Shown here: one piece after another, positions 10,601 to 21,639 of the stretch
Layout of the letters: each line of letters begins with the position of its first letter
Numbering within the stretch: position 1 is the stretch's first letter
Assembly (NCBI GenBank): GCA_944548615.1
Contig: OX155973.1
Coordinates: forward strand, 1,162,561 to 1,226,560
Length of the DNA stretch: 64,000 nt
Direction: 5' to 3'
From: Micropterix aruncella
Taxonomy: Eukaryota > Arthropoda > Insecta > Lepidoptera > Micropterigidae
The notes under the pieces: generated by a model
Told to the model about the DNA's origin: nothing
Databases searched by the model: none
The model's input: only the letters and a program-made list of their open reading frames with translations
Translations under genes and position numbers: made by a program

Positions 10601-13600
10601 AAAATGTATATAAATTTATATAAATGTAAATATAAATGTAAATGTGCGCCGCTTTATAGTAATCCGCTCTATAGTAATGCTATAGCTCTATAGTAAACCC
10701 CGCTCTATGTAAATGTAAATGTAAATATAAATTTATATACATTTTGCCGTAGGCAACCTGAGCTAATCGCCATTCATTTGAGGGTTTAAAGTTAGTTTCT
10801 TAAACTATTTGACCCACACTCGCAGGTTTTTTGTCCACAGCACGTTTTTTTCAACGTACAGAGTGTTAGTCTTGCCGTAGAAGAAAACGTGACTTCTGTC
10901 CACCGCACGGTTTTTTCGATGTACGACGCGTTAGGTACATACATTTTGTAAACAACTTCGAGGTGATGCAATATTTGTCCACCGAGAAAACGTCGGGTGC
11001 TGTGGACATGCTCTCATACATTGCTATAAATAAAATACAAACGGAGCTGCCATGGAACTCACCGACCGAAGTCGGGCCCATCATATAGTGTTATTACACT
11101 TCTGGGGGGTGAGCAGTGGATTCCGGACTAACGACCGGCTGTGGTAGGTTTAGGACAGCTGTCTTGCCACATGTGAGCATTCACCTTACCACCCATTCAC
11201 TCCCCCTTCAAAGCCATAGAATTTGAGATGCGGAAATTGCGGTTTTAGATATTTTTTCTAAGAAGGAGTTGATTATTTTCCTGGAGAGACCAAGACCTTT
11301 AAAAAGGTGAAACAGAGATTTAGCTGGCAGGCCACGAGTGCCAACTTCCACCGCGTGAAGATGAACAGTGAAGCCGTTCCGGGTGACGGCATTTGCGAGA
11401 TCATGGTATTTATTTAATTCGTACTCTTGGTCTTTTGGGATATTTGATTCCCATGGAACAGTTAATTCTACGATAAGGGCCATCTTCCGAGATAGAGAGT
11501 AAAGAGTTATATCTGGACGCAGGGCTGTGCATCCTAACCTTCCAGGGAATGTATACTGCTTAGAGACCGAATCGACCTCCAGAATCCAATCTGAAGCTTT
11601 CTCAATTATTGAGAAAGGTTTTGTAGTGAAATGCTTTTTGCCTTTAGAGCCATCCCGCAAAACTGTATTGGGGGTTTGGAGGGTACTGTCAAACCCTTGT
11701 TGGCACGAGCCACTGAGAGGCTAATTATCTCGCGAATAACAGCAAGGACTTTGTCGTGGCGGTAAGTGTACCGTACTTGATCCAAGGCCACATTGCAGCC
11801 AGCTAGAATATGCCTGGCTGTGCAAGGGGTATTGATGCAAAGGGGATACTGATATAAATTTCACAGATATAAATTAAATCAAATAACACTGATACAAATT
11901 TGACGATAATTAAACACATCTCGCTGAGGGGGGGAAATAAAAGAAAATACAAACGGAGCTGCCATGGTATTCACCGACCTGAGTCAGAACAATGATAATA
12001 CTATTATAAAAACTTCGGGGGGTGAGCGGTCGACATGGACAACGACCGGCTGTGGTAGGTTTAGGACAGAATCACATGTGAGCGTTCGTTACCACCCATT
12101 CACTCCTGCTTCGAAGTCAAAGAATTTGAGATGCGGAAATTGCAGTTTTAGATAATTTTTCTAGGAAGGAGTTGATTGTTTTCCTGGAGAGATCAAGATC
12201 TTGATGCAAACGGCGGTGAGAAAAACGTGGGTGGACAAGAGGGCTCACTTCAATAAATATTTACTTGTACAAACCTTCGTTTGTTCTCAGACCTTTCCAC
12301 TTCTGTGTCTGGGAACACTACCATTCTGTTCAGCAACACTTCGAGGATTGCGTCAACGACCTCCTGCAAGCATTTGCTAACAGAAGGCTGACTTAATCCT
12401 AAATGGCCTTGGCCAACTTTATTTTGATGCCCTCCATGACCAAAAAAATGTAGCGCAGATAGAACCTAAATTACACATGACACATTAGTGGTAGTCAAAA
12501 TCAGTCACGATAAAATATTAAATGGAATATGTGCATTGTAGGAACTAGGGATGCGCCGAATAACAGTTCAACCAAATACGAATATTCGGCAGAAAATTCG
12601 ATCCATAATGTAGGTACCAAACCGAATGATTCGGTTCATTTTTGATGAGAATTTATTAGCGTAATGCGTAATGGCGATCGCGTAATGGCAATCTAATAAA
12701 TTCTCCTTTCACATCGTGGGCAAAAAACCAAGGAAAATATGAACACAGCTATTTTAGCCAGAATTTTCTTATCCTCTCCGGCTACGTCTGTGTATAGCGA
12801 ACGATTATTCCGATGCAAGAAATATTTATGAAAAAAAGAAATAGATTGCTACCTCAAAGGGCAGAGAATCTAGTTTTTCTACTTTCTCTTTCTTAAATGG
12901 TAAATATTCATTAATTATGTTTGTTAATTTCATAACTTGACTAAAGAGTCTGACTTTTCACAGATCTTTGTATAATGTTAATTGTTAAACAAAGTGACGA
13001 CTTTGTAAATTATAACTAAAATATTTTTATAAAACTTGGTGATTCCAACTACTGGTAAATTTAATTTGGTAGATATTGTTTTAAAATTGATTTTATGGAA
13101 TGGTAAATGTTAATTAGTGAACCTTGTCTTTTGTTAGAAAAGAAAAACATTGATTTAATTAAAGTAAAACTTGAATTATGTTGTTTTTTTTTATTTTGAA
13201 GATATATATTATTTTTGATATATATATATAATTCTTAAAATATCACTTTTTAAATATGAGGTAATTATTCGGCAAACTAACGGAATATTCGACCGAATAC
13301 GAACATTAAAATATAAGCCGAATATACCGAATGTGAATATTCGGCGCATCACTAATAGGAACCTATCTAAAAAAAAAAGAAAACACTACTAGATTCGATC
13401 ATTGTTACGATAAATATGATAGAAAAAAGCCTCGGACGCGCAATATTTGAATTTAAAAAAAAACAAATTTATATAAAAAAGTTTTAAAAAATGTTTTTAA
13501 AAAACTAACTTAACTTTTTGCCATATACTTAGGTGTTTAGATTTTATTTATTTTGTAAACTAACTTAACCTACCGAAATGTATGGGTTTGATGCTTCTTT

Positions 13601-14857
13601 GAATGCCTAAATAAAAATAAAAAATAAAATACAAACGGAGCTGCCATGGAATTCACCGACCAAAAATCGGGCCCATCATATTATTACACTTCTGGGAGGT
13701 GAAGGGTGGATTCCGGACTTACAACCGGCGGTGGTAGGTTTAGGACAGCTGTCTTGCCACATGTGAGCGTTCACCTTGCCACCCATTCACTCCCCCTTCG
13801 AAGCCATAGAATTTGAGATGCAGAAATCGCGGTTTTAGATAATTTTTCTAGAAAGGAGTTGATTATTTTCCTGGAGAGACCAAGATCTTTAAAAAGGTGA
13901 AACAAAGATTTAGCTGGCAGGCCACGAGCGCCTACTTCCACCGCGTGAAGGTGAACAGTGAAGCCGTTCCGGGTGACGGCATTTGCGAGGTCATGGTATT
14001 TATTTAATTTGTACTCGTGGTCTTTTGGGATATTTGATTCCCATGGAACAGTTAATTCTACGATAAGGATCATCTTCCGAGATAGAGAGTAAAGAGTTAT
14101 ATCTGGACGCAGGGCTGTGCATCCGAGACTTTCAGGGAATTTATACTGCTTAGAGACCGAATCGACCTCCATAATCCAATCTGAAGCTTTCTCGATTATT
14201 GAGAAAGGTTTTGCAGTGAGATGTTTTGTGCCTTTAGAGCCAACCCGCACAAACTGTATTGGGGGTTTGAAGGATACGCGTCCGAAGCTTTTTTCTTTCA
14301 CATTTAGCATTACAATGATCTAACCTAGTAGTATTTCTTTGTTTTTTCGATTTCTGAGAAAGGTACCTATACTGCAATAATTCCGGTTTGACGCTTCTTC
14401 AAATGCCTATATCTCGCTTAGTTATTGAGACCAAATAAAGGTTATTGCTGTTTCGAAATCAGCGTAGTCAATATTGTCGAGTGATGTTAAAAAATCAACA
14501 ATGTAGAACAGGTTCCTATACTGCATTAATACCTATATTGGTATTTTACCTTAATGCTGACGGGAATTCCGTGTCTCCTTTGCCTGTTCAGGTTGTCTTT
14601 AAGGCTCTCTATTATGAAATGAACAGTTTCTTTAGAGAGCCTATAAAGTTTTATGAAGACGACTGCAGGCACGTCGAAAGGGTCGGAATGATCACGTATA
14701 TGACGGCGAGTCAATCTTCTTTCAGCGCTGTAACAAAAATATAGGTTATAGTCAAGAAGAAAATCGTATTTTATACCAAAGTAACGGTAATTCTACACTC
14801 CTACCGCCGCCGTTCCTCGTTTCTTCTTCGAAGAATTAACCACGCAAAAGAAAACAT
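7611..14857 (-). CDS. HARBI1-like nuclease gene (PIF/Harbinger transposase family), 7 exons
   Basis: A spliced gene I could join completely. Coding exons on the minus strand are 14857-14805, 14727-14550, 12465-12275, 10535-10391, 8298-8151, 8062-7790 and 7717-7611. All introns are GT-AG, all phases match, and the product is 364 aa, close to the usual ~350 aa of HARBI1. In order the protein has: an arginine-rich N-terminus; the RDHSDPFDVP--VF--LYRLSKE helix region; a helix-turn-helix (GHLGLSQPSVSKCLQEV); and a DDE nuclease with D in GVLGIIDCMQ, D in PGSTHDSEVL and E in VVIENCFSILK. It ends in KYFM. The family cleaves DNA for PIF/Harbinger transposons, and several host-domesticated copies exist. 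Every other transposon in this region lies in an intron and leaves the frame intact. No terminal repeats were found at its edges, so a host-retained copy is possible but not shown. Confidence 0.85.
8338..10342 (-). mobile_element. mariner transposon, split by a Helitron
   Basis: Inverted ends share TAGATTGAAAAGTTTCCGGA plus ATGGGCAAGA and are flanked by TA (8336-8337, 10343-10344). Without the Helitron the length is about 1.27 kb, normal for mariner. The transposase runs on the minus strand in broken frames: start near MEEIEFRAVIKHF (about 10167), RSGRPK, the catalytic HHDNAPAHSS and SPDLALCDFFLF blocks (D34D type), and the C-terminal DEVIAATNAYFAE (from about 8531). Frameshifts and stops make it inactive. 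It sits in intron 4 of the HARBI1-like gene. Confidence 0.9.
8532..9263 (+). mobile_element. Non-autonomous Helitron nested in mariner
   Basis: The 5' end reads TCTATACTAATATTATAAAG. The 3' end is a short CCCAACGAAGTGGGC hairpin followed by ACGGGTCAGCTAG, with host A before and T after. This is the canonical insect Helitron terminus and A|T target. It is 732 bp with no Rep/helicase. It interrupts the mariner transposase frame between the ...GSALYQ and DEVIAATN segments, so it is younger than the mariner. Confidence 0.9.
10551..10785. mobile_element. TTAA-flanked MITE at a splice acceptor
   Basis: Inverted ends CCCCTCAAATG / CATTTGAGGG(T) with TTAA at 10547-10550 and 10786-10789, and an AT-rich palindromic middle (runs of ATAAATGTAAATG). 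It is piggyBac-like by target and terminus. Its left edge is only about 10 bp upstream of the acceptor of HARBI1-like exon 4. Confidence 0.7.
11028..11848 (-). mobile_element. RLE retrotransposon, copy 3
   Basis: Shared 3' terminus and T-rich tail at the left. It contains the 3' UTR and most of the C-terminal frame (11208-11660 open for 150 codons, including PDITLYS and VELTVPWE). It is broken at the CCHC knuckle. It lies in intron 3 of the HARBI1-like gene. Confidence 0.85.
11935..12202 (-). mobile_element. RLE retrotransposon, copy 4 (3' UTR only)
   Basis: Starts with the tail and shared terminus and ends within the last codons of the endonuclease frame (AAGATCTT region). It is more diverged than copies 3 and 5. 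It is also in intron 3 of the HARBI1-like gene. Confidence 0.8.
12546..13354 (+). mobile_element. hAT element, internally deleted
   Basis: TIR TAG(G/T)GATGCGCCGAATA at both ends and an 8-bp duplication GTAGGAAC/ATAGGAAC (12538-12545, 13355-13362). The interior keeps a decayed plus-strand transposase end at about 12750-12900 (PATSVYSERLF...KKRNRLLPQRAENLVFL), matching the hAT dimerisation domain. It is 809 bp and not autonomous. It lies in intron 2 of the HARBI1-like gene. Confidence 0.85.
13606..14272 (-). mobile_element. RLE retrotransposon, copy 5
   Basis: 3' terminus and AAATAAAAATA-type tail at the left. Its C-terminal frame is open for 179 codons (13771-14310, the last part non-element). 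It contains [15 protein letters not shown] and the conserved end. It lies in intron 2 of the HARBI1-like gene. Confidence 0.85.
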
Positions 14858-15283
14858 TTTCGAACAGATTTTCTAAAAAGAGCCGGCAAATCGTACACAA
14901 AACGTGGGAACGAACCACGCGGTTGAAACGGACTAAAATTTAATTTTATCAGGACAACTGTCAAAATGGGAGAAACGCAATAGCGTTCAGTGTTACCATC
15001 AAGGTTATTCCAAAATAACTAAGCGGGTGAAAGCTAAAAATATGCTACATTTTGCAAAATATGCCAAAAATATGCTGTTACTTCTATAACAAATATGTAA
15101 ATTCAATATAAGATGCTTAAACTATGAGACCCGACTCGGCTTCGCACGTGTACACAAATAAATACCTAATAAAAGAGCTCAAAAAGGACTTTTGCGTAAA
15201 ACAATCACTGTAGTTCGAATATAAGAGTCATAAACACGGTGTTCTAAGCATTTTGGGGAAAAACATGGACATATTTTTAACGA

Positions 15284-15873
15284 CAGTGCTGCCAACCACT
15301 CAACTAGGTACTTCAAAATATGCTAGCGTTAAAAAATAAGCCTGAAATACCCCAACTTTAAAATGTCAACCTAATTTTGAGTTATTATTTATCAATAAAT
15401 AAAATATCAATATCTTCATTTTCATCTACAACAGCTGATGTGGAAGACTAAGAGCCAGAATCGTAAATCTCTTTGGTAACCTATACAACATAGTCAAACA
15501 TATGAAACAGTGTAAGAATAACAGCACTTTCCTGCTCTCTTTAGGCCAAATCGGACATACGAAATGGCATTCACGGTCCTTACAAAGATAATATAATAAT
15601 GGTTCTCATTACCTACTGAATGCGGTAATTTTAAAAGATACTCTGCGAACATGTTACAAACTGACATAAATCCACAAAGGGAACATCGATGGAGTTATCG
15701 ATATTGACTTTTGTTAGAAGAAAGATTAAGATTTACATTCTTTTCATGCTTTATAAAAATGCGCCAAATAAATAAGCTGTATGCTAAAAGCTAAAGAGAT
15801 ATTAATAATACTAATGCTAAACAAGAAGAAAATATGCCAAATTTAGCATATAATATGCTAATTGGCAACACTG
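15284..15873. mobile_element. Possible hAT-like MITE
   Basis: Ends CAGTG(C/T)TGCCAA are inverted, a common hAT-type terminus. An 8-bp duplication is not evident. The motif AATATGC recurs in the interior and in the left flank (15050-15075). The right end abuts the target duplication of the first hairpin MITE. Confidence 0.35.
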
Positions 15874-15876
15874 TAA

Positions 15877-16070
15877 TAGGTGTTTACACTCTCGCGCGAG
15901 GCGCGAGGCGAGACGCGAAACCATTTCGTAAACAATCGGAACAGAGGCAAAGCTTCTAGCAAAGTAGGTAAACATTTTGTACGTCGTTAGAAGCTTTGCC
16001 TCTGTTCCGTTTGTTTATTATATGGTTTCGCGTCTCGCCTCGCGCCTCGCGCGAGAGTGTAAACGCCCCA
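15877..16070. mobile_element. Hairpin MITE copy 1 (PIF/Harbinger-like)
   Basis: A 194-bp almost perfect palindrome. Arms carry GTTTACACTCTCGCGCGAGG, then GAGACGC-AAACCAT and GGAACAGAGGCAAAGCTTCT. It is flanked by TAA (15874-15876, 16071-16073), the 3-bp TWA target of PIF/Harbinger. It has no coding capacity. Confidence 0.8.
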
Positions 16071-16090
16071 TAATAGCGTTCGGCGGCTGA

Positions 16091-16290
16091 TGCGGCGTTT
16101 ACACTCTCGCGCGAGGCTCGAGGCGAGACGCAAAACCATGTCGTAAACAAACGGAACAGAGGCAAAGCTTCTGGCACGTAGGTAGGTAAACTTTTTGTAC
16201 GCTCGTTAGAAGCTTTGCCTCTATTCCATTTGTTTACTGATATGGTTTTGCGTCTCGCCTCGCGCCTCGCGCGAGAGTGTAAACGCCCTA
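16091..16290. mobile_element. Hairpin MITE copy 2
   Basis: Same 200-bp palindrome as copy 1, starting 20 bp after it. Flanks TGA/TCA are not an exact duplication. Confidence 0.8.
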
Positions 16291-16447
16291 TCACAAACTG
16301 GCTTGAATATAAGGGCCGGTCCACATGATGAGGTGCGGCAGCGCACCGCATGTGGGTTGAAACTGAATTTTGAAACTGTAATTTGAGGGACTTTAAACAA
16401 AGTTTCTTTCTTCACTGATTTCTTTATTCCGATGGATAGACCCCTTA

Positions 16448-16643
16448 TAGGGCGTTTACACTCTCGCGTGAGGCGCGAGGCTAGACGCAAAACCATATCA
16501 GTAAACAAATGGAACAGAGGCAAAGCTTCTAACGAGCGTTCAAAATGTTTACCTACTTGCTAGAAGCTTTGCCTCTGTTCCGTTTGTTTACTACATGGTT
16601 TTTCGTCTCGCCTCGCGCCTCGCGCGAGAGTGTAAACGCCCCA
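16448..16643. mobile_element. Hairpin MITE copy 3
   Basis: Same palindrome, with TTA on both sides (16445-16447, 16644-16646). Arms differ from copies 1 and 2 by only a few bases. Confidence 0.8.
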
Positions 16644-16664
16644 TTACAATAGTTGCTCCTAACC

Positions 16665-16866
16665 ACTGGAATGCTAACACCACCAATCGGTGGTTTTTCC
16701 ATTGTGACAACTCGCAGGCGGCCGATCTCCGTATTTATGCAATTATGTAATTATATGTGAAAAAAGTCGCCTTCATCGAATAAGCCAGCGTTATATATTA
16801 ATATGCGTGCACTAACACCCGCTACAAATAAATTTTCAAGGGTTGAAAACATGCCGTTGTGAGTTT
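16665..16866 (+). pseudogene. Exon-like repeat with conserved splice donor
   Basis: Reads TNRWFFHCDNSQAADLRIYAI, then decays, and ends ENMP followed by GTGAGT. A better preserved copy lies at 53686-53896 on the minus strand. Function is unknown. Both look like copies of one internal exon of a repeated or transposon-borne gene. Confidence 0.4.
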
Positions 16867-17079
16867 CATTCCCATAGCTAGCTTTTTAAGACGGATGTTA
16901 CACGTTAAATCTGGCATCAGCTCAGTCCGCGACCTAGATCATGAACTGACTGATAGAAATTACTAAAATGTATGAAAATCCATCAGTTCAGTCGATCAGT
17001 CAACGCAATAAGCGATCAGTTTCCCGTCAGTCTGACCAACCTCACGGACTGAACTGATGCCAAATTGAACGTGTAACAC

Positions 17080-17480
17080 CCGTCTAAGGATTAATCTTTT
17101 TCCTAAACTTTTAAATGAACTGGATTTAATTAAATTTAAATGAAATGAAATGGATTAAAATGAACTGAAATCCTGTTTTGTCCTGATCGATCCCGCTTCG
17201 AACCCTCTTTTGTCTTAATCTTTGTGTACTCTACCACAGTATACCAGACAGTACCTATGTTCTCTTAGAACAAAATTGAAATAAAAGCGAATACGTCACG
17301 AGTCGTAAGGGCTCGGATGGTCGCCAGATGTTTCGCTACTCGGCCTACACAGATACCCGAACGCTTGAAAAGGCCGGCAGCCGTTACCTGCCCGTAATGC
17401 GTACCGTTCGCGTTCGTCGTGACGAACCCCTCTGCCCACATTTCTCGCACCCTCTTCCCTCATTGCCTTGTAGCTCGAGA
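17080..17480. other. No gene recognised
   Basis: Unclassified sequence. GC content rises at 17280-17470. Overlapping short frames on both strands show no domain. Confidence 0.4.
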
Positions 17481-17484
17481 GTAA

Positions 17485-18010
17485 AGCTCTTCTATAATAA
17501 TAATAATAAATAAAAATAATAATAAAAGTATTTATTTCCAATACAACCATAACAATTGCGTAGGAATGACATTAATTAATCTTAAACTAGTTACTCAATT
17601 TAGCCAAGAGATGATATACAATATATAACTTTTAACTTACCAATTTACAAAAACAAAGACTATATTGTAACAGTTTACAACAAAACAATTGACAATAAAT
17701 AATATGTATTAGATTAAATGGGTAGATACGATGCTATGTATTTTCCCAATATTTTAAGAAGTCCTTATGAGCATACATGTTGATTTTAAGCAGATAGACT
17801 CGGATGGACCTCTTGAAAACATCGATGTTTTTAATCGCTTTTAATCTTTCAGGCAATTTATTAAAAAGTTACCTATGCATATTGAACGTGTGCATAAAGT
17901 TGCAACTCTGCCAGATATATGGATCGGAAAATGATAAAAACGAAGTATTTCATAGCATATTTTTTATTATCTTTAGGTTATTGAAAGCCAACTTTAACAC
18001 GAATAATAAA
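17485..18010 (-). pseudogene. 3' end of a CR1/Jockey-type LINE
   Basis: On the minus strand it reads FNKLPERLKAIKNIDVFKRS...FLKYWENT and a stop, the usual end of such reverse transcriptases. A ~230-bp 3' UTR and a (TTA)n-rich tail at 17485-17525 follow. It is heavily 5'-truncated. Confidence 0.6.
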
Positions 18011-18185
18011 TGAAACTACATAATAACACAAATAATTATTTTAATGTTAACAAAAGTAGATTTTGAATAAAAATACCTAATTCATAATTTACCTTAATTT
18101 ACTAATGTTTTCTGGATTAATTTTTTTTTACGAAGCAAAAGGATCTGAGCATAAAGATAGTAAGCAAACTTAAGTGGGGTGAGCA

Positions 18186-18395
18186 TAGTAATTCTACACT
18201 CCTACCGCTGCCGTTCCTCGTCCTTTCTTCGAAGAATTGCACACGCAAAAGGAAACATTTTCCAACAGATTTAAAAGAAAACAGCCTAACCCGTACACAA
18301 AACGCGGGAACCAGACCACTCGGCTGCAACGGACCAAAATTTAATTTTGTCAGGCCAACTTAGCTGTGGAGAAACGCTATAGCGTTCGGCACCTG
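18186..18395 (-). repeat. Paralogue of the HARBI1-like gene's exon 1 and 5' flank
   Basis: About 200 bp is collinear with 14788-15000. It includes the first-exon start (MFPFACAILRR here, MFSFAWLILRR in the gene), the donor GTAGGAG and the upstream GAGAAACGC-ATAGCGTTC block. No further exons follow within reach, so it is a truncated copy. It suggests the gene's 5' part is, or was, transposon sequence. Confidence 0.6.
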
Positions 18396-18406
18396 ACATA
18401 CAGGCT

Positions 18407-18648
18407 CGAACATAAGGGTCAGTCCACAGGATGCAGTGTGGCGCCCCACCGAAGATTTGCCGGGCAGTCGTGTAAAAAGCACTATTTGCAAATGCTATTA
18501 TTATAATAATTTTCTAAAATCCTTTACTTCATGGTAAATTTCCGTACATAAAACTAAATAATAAATTTAAAGTAAACTTTTTAAATGTTTTTGGCACCGC
18601 TCAGGCGCCGCGCCGCAGCTGCACCGCATCGTGTGGACTGGCTTGGGT
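18407..18648. mobile_element. MITE with GTCCACA-type TIRs
   Basis: Inverted ends (G/C)CAGTCCACA(G/C)GATGC(A/G)GTG. A similar end occurs at about 16308-16350. TIRs of this type are usual for PIF/Harbinger MITEs. No coding capacity. Confidence 0.55.
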
Positions 18649-18719
18649 ATCCATTAGGCTCGCGCACCAACTCTGCTCCGCGCACCTGCAACTGCTCAAA
18701 TGGAGACGGCGCGCGCACA

Positions 18720-19090
18720 TTGGCATATAACTACTAGACCCCGTGACCAGCCTGAGAATGCGTCAGCCGAATAGAAAGAGTCAGCAGCATATAGTACCCC
18801 CTCCATCCTTGTCTAGTCGCGCATGCACGGAGACACGTACATATATCACTATGGCAACGCGTATAGATCACTATGGCAACGCTTCGACGCCAATGGATAA
18901 ACGCGCATGCGCAACGTGTGAGGAGTGGATGAGGATAGAGGTTGGATAGAGGAGGGCCCCACATGTCCCTATCTCTTTCTATTCGGTAAACGCATTCACT
19001 CACAGCCCACCTTCGCACTCCCGTTCTCTATTTTGTTGTTCTTAAGATGATGCGCGCGTATCATCTTAAGAACGACAAGTGCTCCGCAGC
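18720..19090. repeat. Dispersed repeat family X
   Basis: Blocks such as CTTTCTATTCGG, GCATTCACTCACAG and CACTATGGCAACGC recur at 19490-19600, 19690-19830, 31950-32186 and 36767-36900. This copy preserves the empty target site of the Sola-like element (18835-18865). The internal hairpin 19038-19073 has two 14-bp arms and a GC-rich 8-nt loop. Confidence 0.7.
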
Positions 19091-19489
19091 TTTCATTCGA
19101 ACTTTGAGCGAACATGTCGTTGCTAGAATTCATTTTTAAATTTTCCATTATTCGGATCCCACAGCGCGGTACAATTTTGGTACTTCTCGATTAGAGCCTA
19201 GACATTAGAGCCCTAATAAGTCCGTGTTAGAGCCTTTGGTCCACTCCATAGCGATGAAATCGCGTTTACTGGACACTGAACGTGATGCGCGAGACTATTG
19301 ACCGTCGATTTGTGTTCGCGCATTTACCGCCACCGCTCGGAGCGCTCGTCGCGGAGCGTGCAACGTTGCACACTCCAGGAGCGCGGACGTATCCACTACT
19401 GGAGCAGTTGCAGGAGCGCGGAGCAGAGTTGGTGCGCGAACCTAATGGATACCCAGCGTGAGAACCTAATGATACTTGCGAACCTAATG

Positions 19490-19830
19490 GATACCCATCG
19501 ATAGAGGAATAGAAAGAGAAAGCTGCATATGGGTCCCCTTCTAACCTTGTTTGTTCTGGCATGCGCAGGACACACGTAAATATATACTGAGTGCAACACA
19601 TCAACGTCTGCTATGTGAGTTTGAGCTTTCGTTTTATTTTTAAGTTTGTTTTAGCTGTTGCAATTTAAAATTGTATGCTCAATTAAAGAATGGTAAACGG
19701 GTATGCACCACTAGGCAAGGATAGAAGGGGCCCATATGCAGCTATCTCTTTCTATTCCGCTATCGCATTCACTCACAGTCCACCTTCATACTCCCGCAGT
19801 CTATTGTAGTAGATTGTAGTAGTATGCTCC
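19490..19830. repeat. Two partial copies of repeat family X
   Basis: 19490-19600 (ATAGAAAGAGA...GCATATGGG) and 19690-19830 (CAAGGATAGAAGGGGCCCATATGC...CACTCACAGTCCACC) match family X in opposite orientations. Confidence 0.6.
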
Positions 19831-21224
19831 GCTCTCAACAGGTTCGAAGGGGAAGCCTGGTTTAGACGGCCAATAAAAAAAGCTTAAAGTTGATATCTAT
19901 TCATGAATCTTTTACCTCTGGAACAGGCGATAGTCTCAAATTGCTGTAAGTGTAAAATGAAAACCTTAGTTTTATTCAAAGAAAACTTTAGAGTTTTTCT
20001 CAAAACCATATTTTTCAGTTTTGTGCCAGTGATAGAAAATAAACTACCTGACTGGATCGAGTCGCTCAAAAAAAAATAAAGATTTTTAAATTCTCTTCTA
20101 TATGAACTTAAAAAAATTAAAATAAATGTTTTTTTCAAGATTTTTGGGTGAAAATCGATTTTATTTCTTTAAATCCTTGAAAAATTATAAAAATGATAAC
20201 GTTTAGTTATTTTTTTTAGTTCATCTACAAAATACATGTAAAAATTTATCTTAGTTTATTTATTTTGTTTCGGGCAAAATTACGCTATTTCATTTCGCTA
20301 CGTCATGACGTAGCCAAGTTGTTTCTGCAGCTGTAGAAACATTTGCAATTCAATATCTCAAAAATAGTTATTCTTACTATTACAAAAAAATATTTTTGTC
20401 TTTACTTACATATCAAACTGATATAAAAGATTCATGATCAGATTTCAACTGATTTCAACAACAGAGCAATACGAACGGAATATGAAATGAACTATCGTTG
20501 ATTTTCCCGCACCAAAACTACCCGTCGAACTTATAGACGCCCGAATAAGTTTGAACACATTCTACTTTATACTTTTTTACCCATGCGATTCCTACAAAAG
20601 CCAATAAGGTGATGTCACAATCGGCCCGAAGGCCTCTTTTTAACCCAGCATCAAAAATGAAAATACGCATCGTAGTTAAGATCTTTTAATGTAGAAATAA
20701 AAATATTTTTCATTGTCACGAGAAACACATTAGTTTTAAGGGCGTTCGATCGTCTTGAAAAGAAAACAATCCTCTTGGAGCCGAGAGTGCGGGTACACTT
20801 TTACGAACATTCAAATACGGAATAATTAAAATTCACTTGCTTTTTTAGCTACTATTTACAACTAAGACGCCCAAGTAGGCGCGGGCGCATCGCGCGATGA
20901 CCCGTAGGGGATGTCAAAGCGATCGCGAGACGAATTAAGTAAAAAAATTGTTCAGAATAGGTTTTAACGGCAAGGCACTCCCAGAAATTTTCGATTGGAG
21001 AAGACGAAAATGTGTTCTCTGCCTGCGGAACTACAGTTTGATTTACGGGAAGCGGATAGACTGCTATGGAATAGCTCGGGAGAACTGCAATTGGACATGA
21101 ACCTCGGGGCTGCACGAAATGACGATACGATGATAAGAGGCTAAGAGAGCGATTCCTGAATAATGATGCTCGGGGCTCTAGAGCAAAACGCTTGTAGTAA
21201 TGGGATAATTTTGGAGTTACTACT
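19831..21224. other. No gene recognised
   Basis: About 1.4 kb without coding character. Open frames of 84 and 128 codons on the minus strand (19884-20138, 20852-21238) have no domain, no splice structure and no paralogue here. Confidence 0.4.
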
Positions 21225-21460
21225 ACAGGCGAACCCATAGCCCTAGGAAGGTATAACGATATATGATCATTCTTTTAACCATGGGGTAAACGAAGAGACT
21301 TAGGAACATTACAGTCCATCGAATAACTACACCAGCAGCCCTAGAGAATCCAACGCCTTATTGCGTGGCGCTGGCAAGTGAACCAGAGAAGTCTCGCACC
21401 CTCATTACCAGATTTAACTAGATTTCTCCACCCTCCAGTCTGGTCGCAGGTTTGAATAGC
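21225..21460 (+). repeat. Dispersed repeat family Y, fragment
   Basis: Matches 59382-59790: GGCGAACCC...GAAGGTATAACGATAT-TGATCATT, then ACCAGATTT--CT--ATTTCT and the TCTGGTCGCAGGTTTGA-TAG block. Confidence 0.6.
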
Positions 21461-21639
21461 AATGGAACAGTTTAAACAGAACTAACAGCTGGCGACGCCT
21501 TTGACTGTCAGGTAAGTGTTTTTTCCTTCCTCGTTCGACAGCGTAAATAAATTCCCTGATTTGACGCAACAAATCTGCAAAGCACAAAATTGACTGAATG
21601 CTTTTAGGGTGCGGATTCCCCCTCCCATAGCGCACTGTT

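Noticed and set aside
15956..16523. Minus-strand frames across the hairpin MITEs
   Set aside because: Palindromic MITE sequence. The repeated peptides differ between copies and have no start context.
20852..21238. 128-codon minus-strand frame
   Set aside because: No recognisable domain and unusual composition. No supporting signals.
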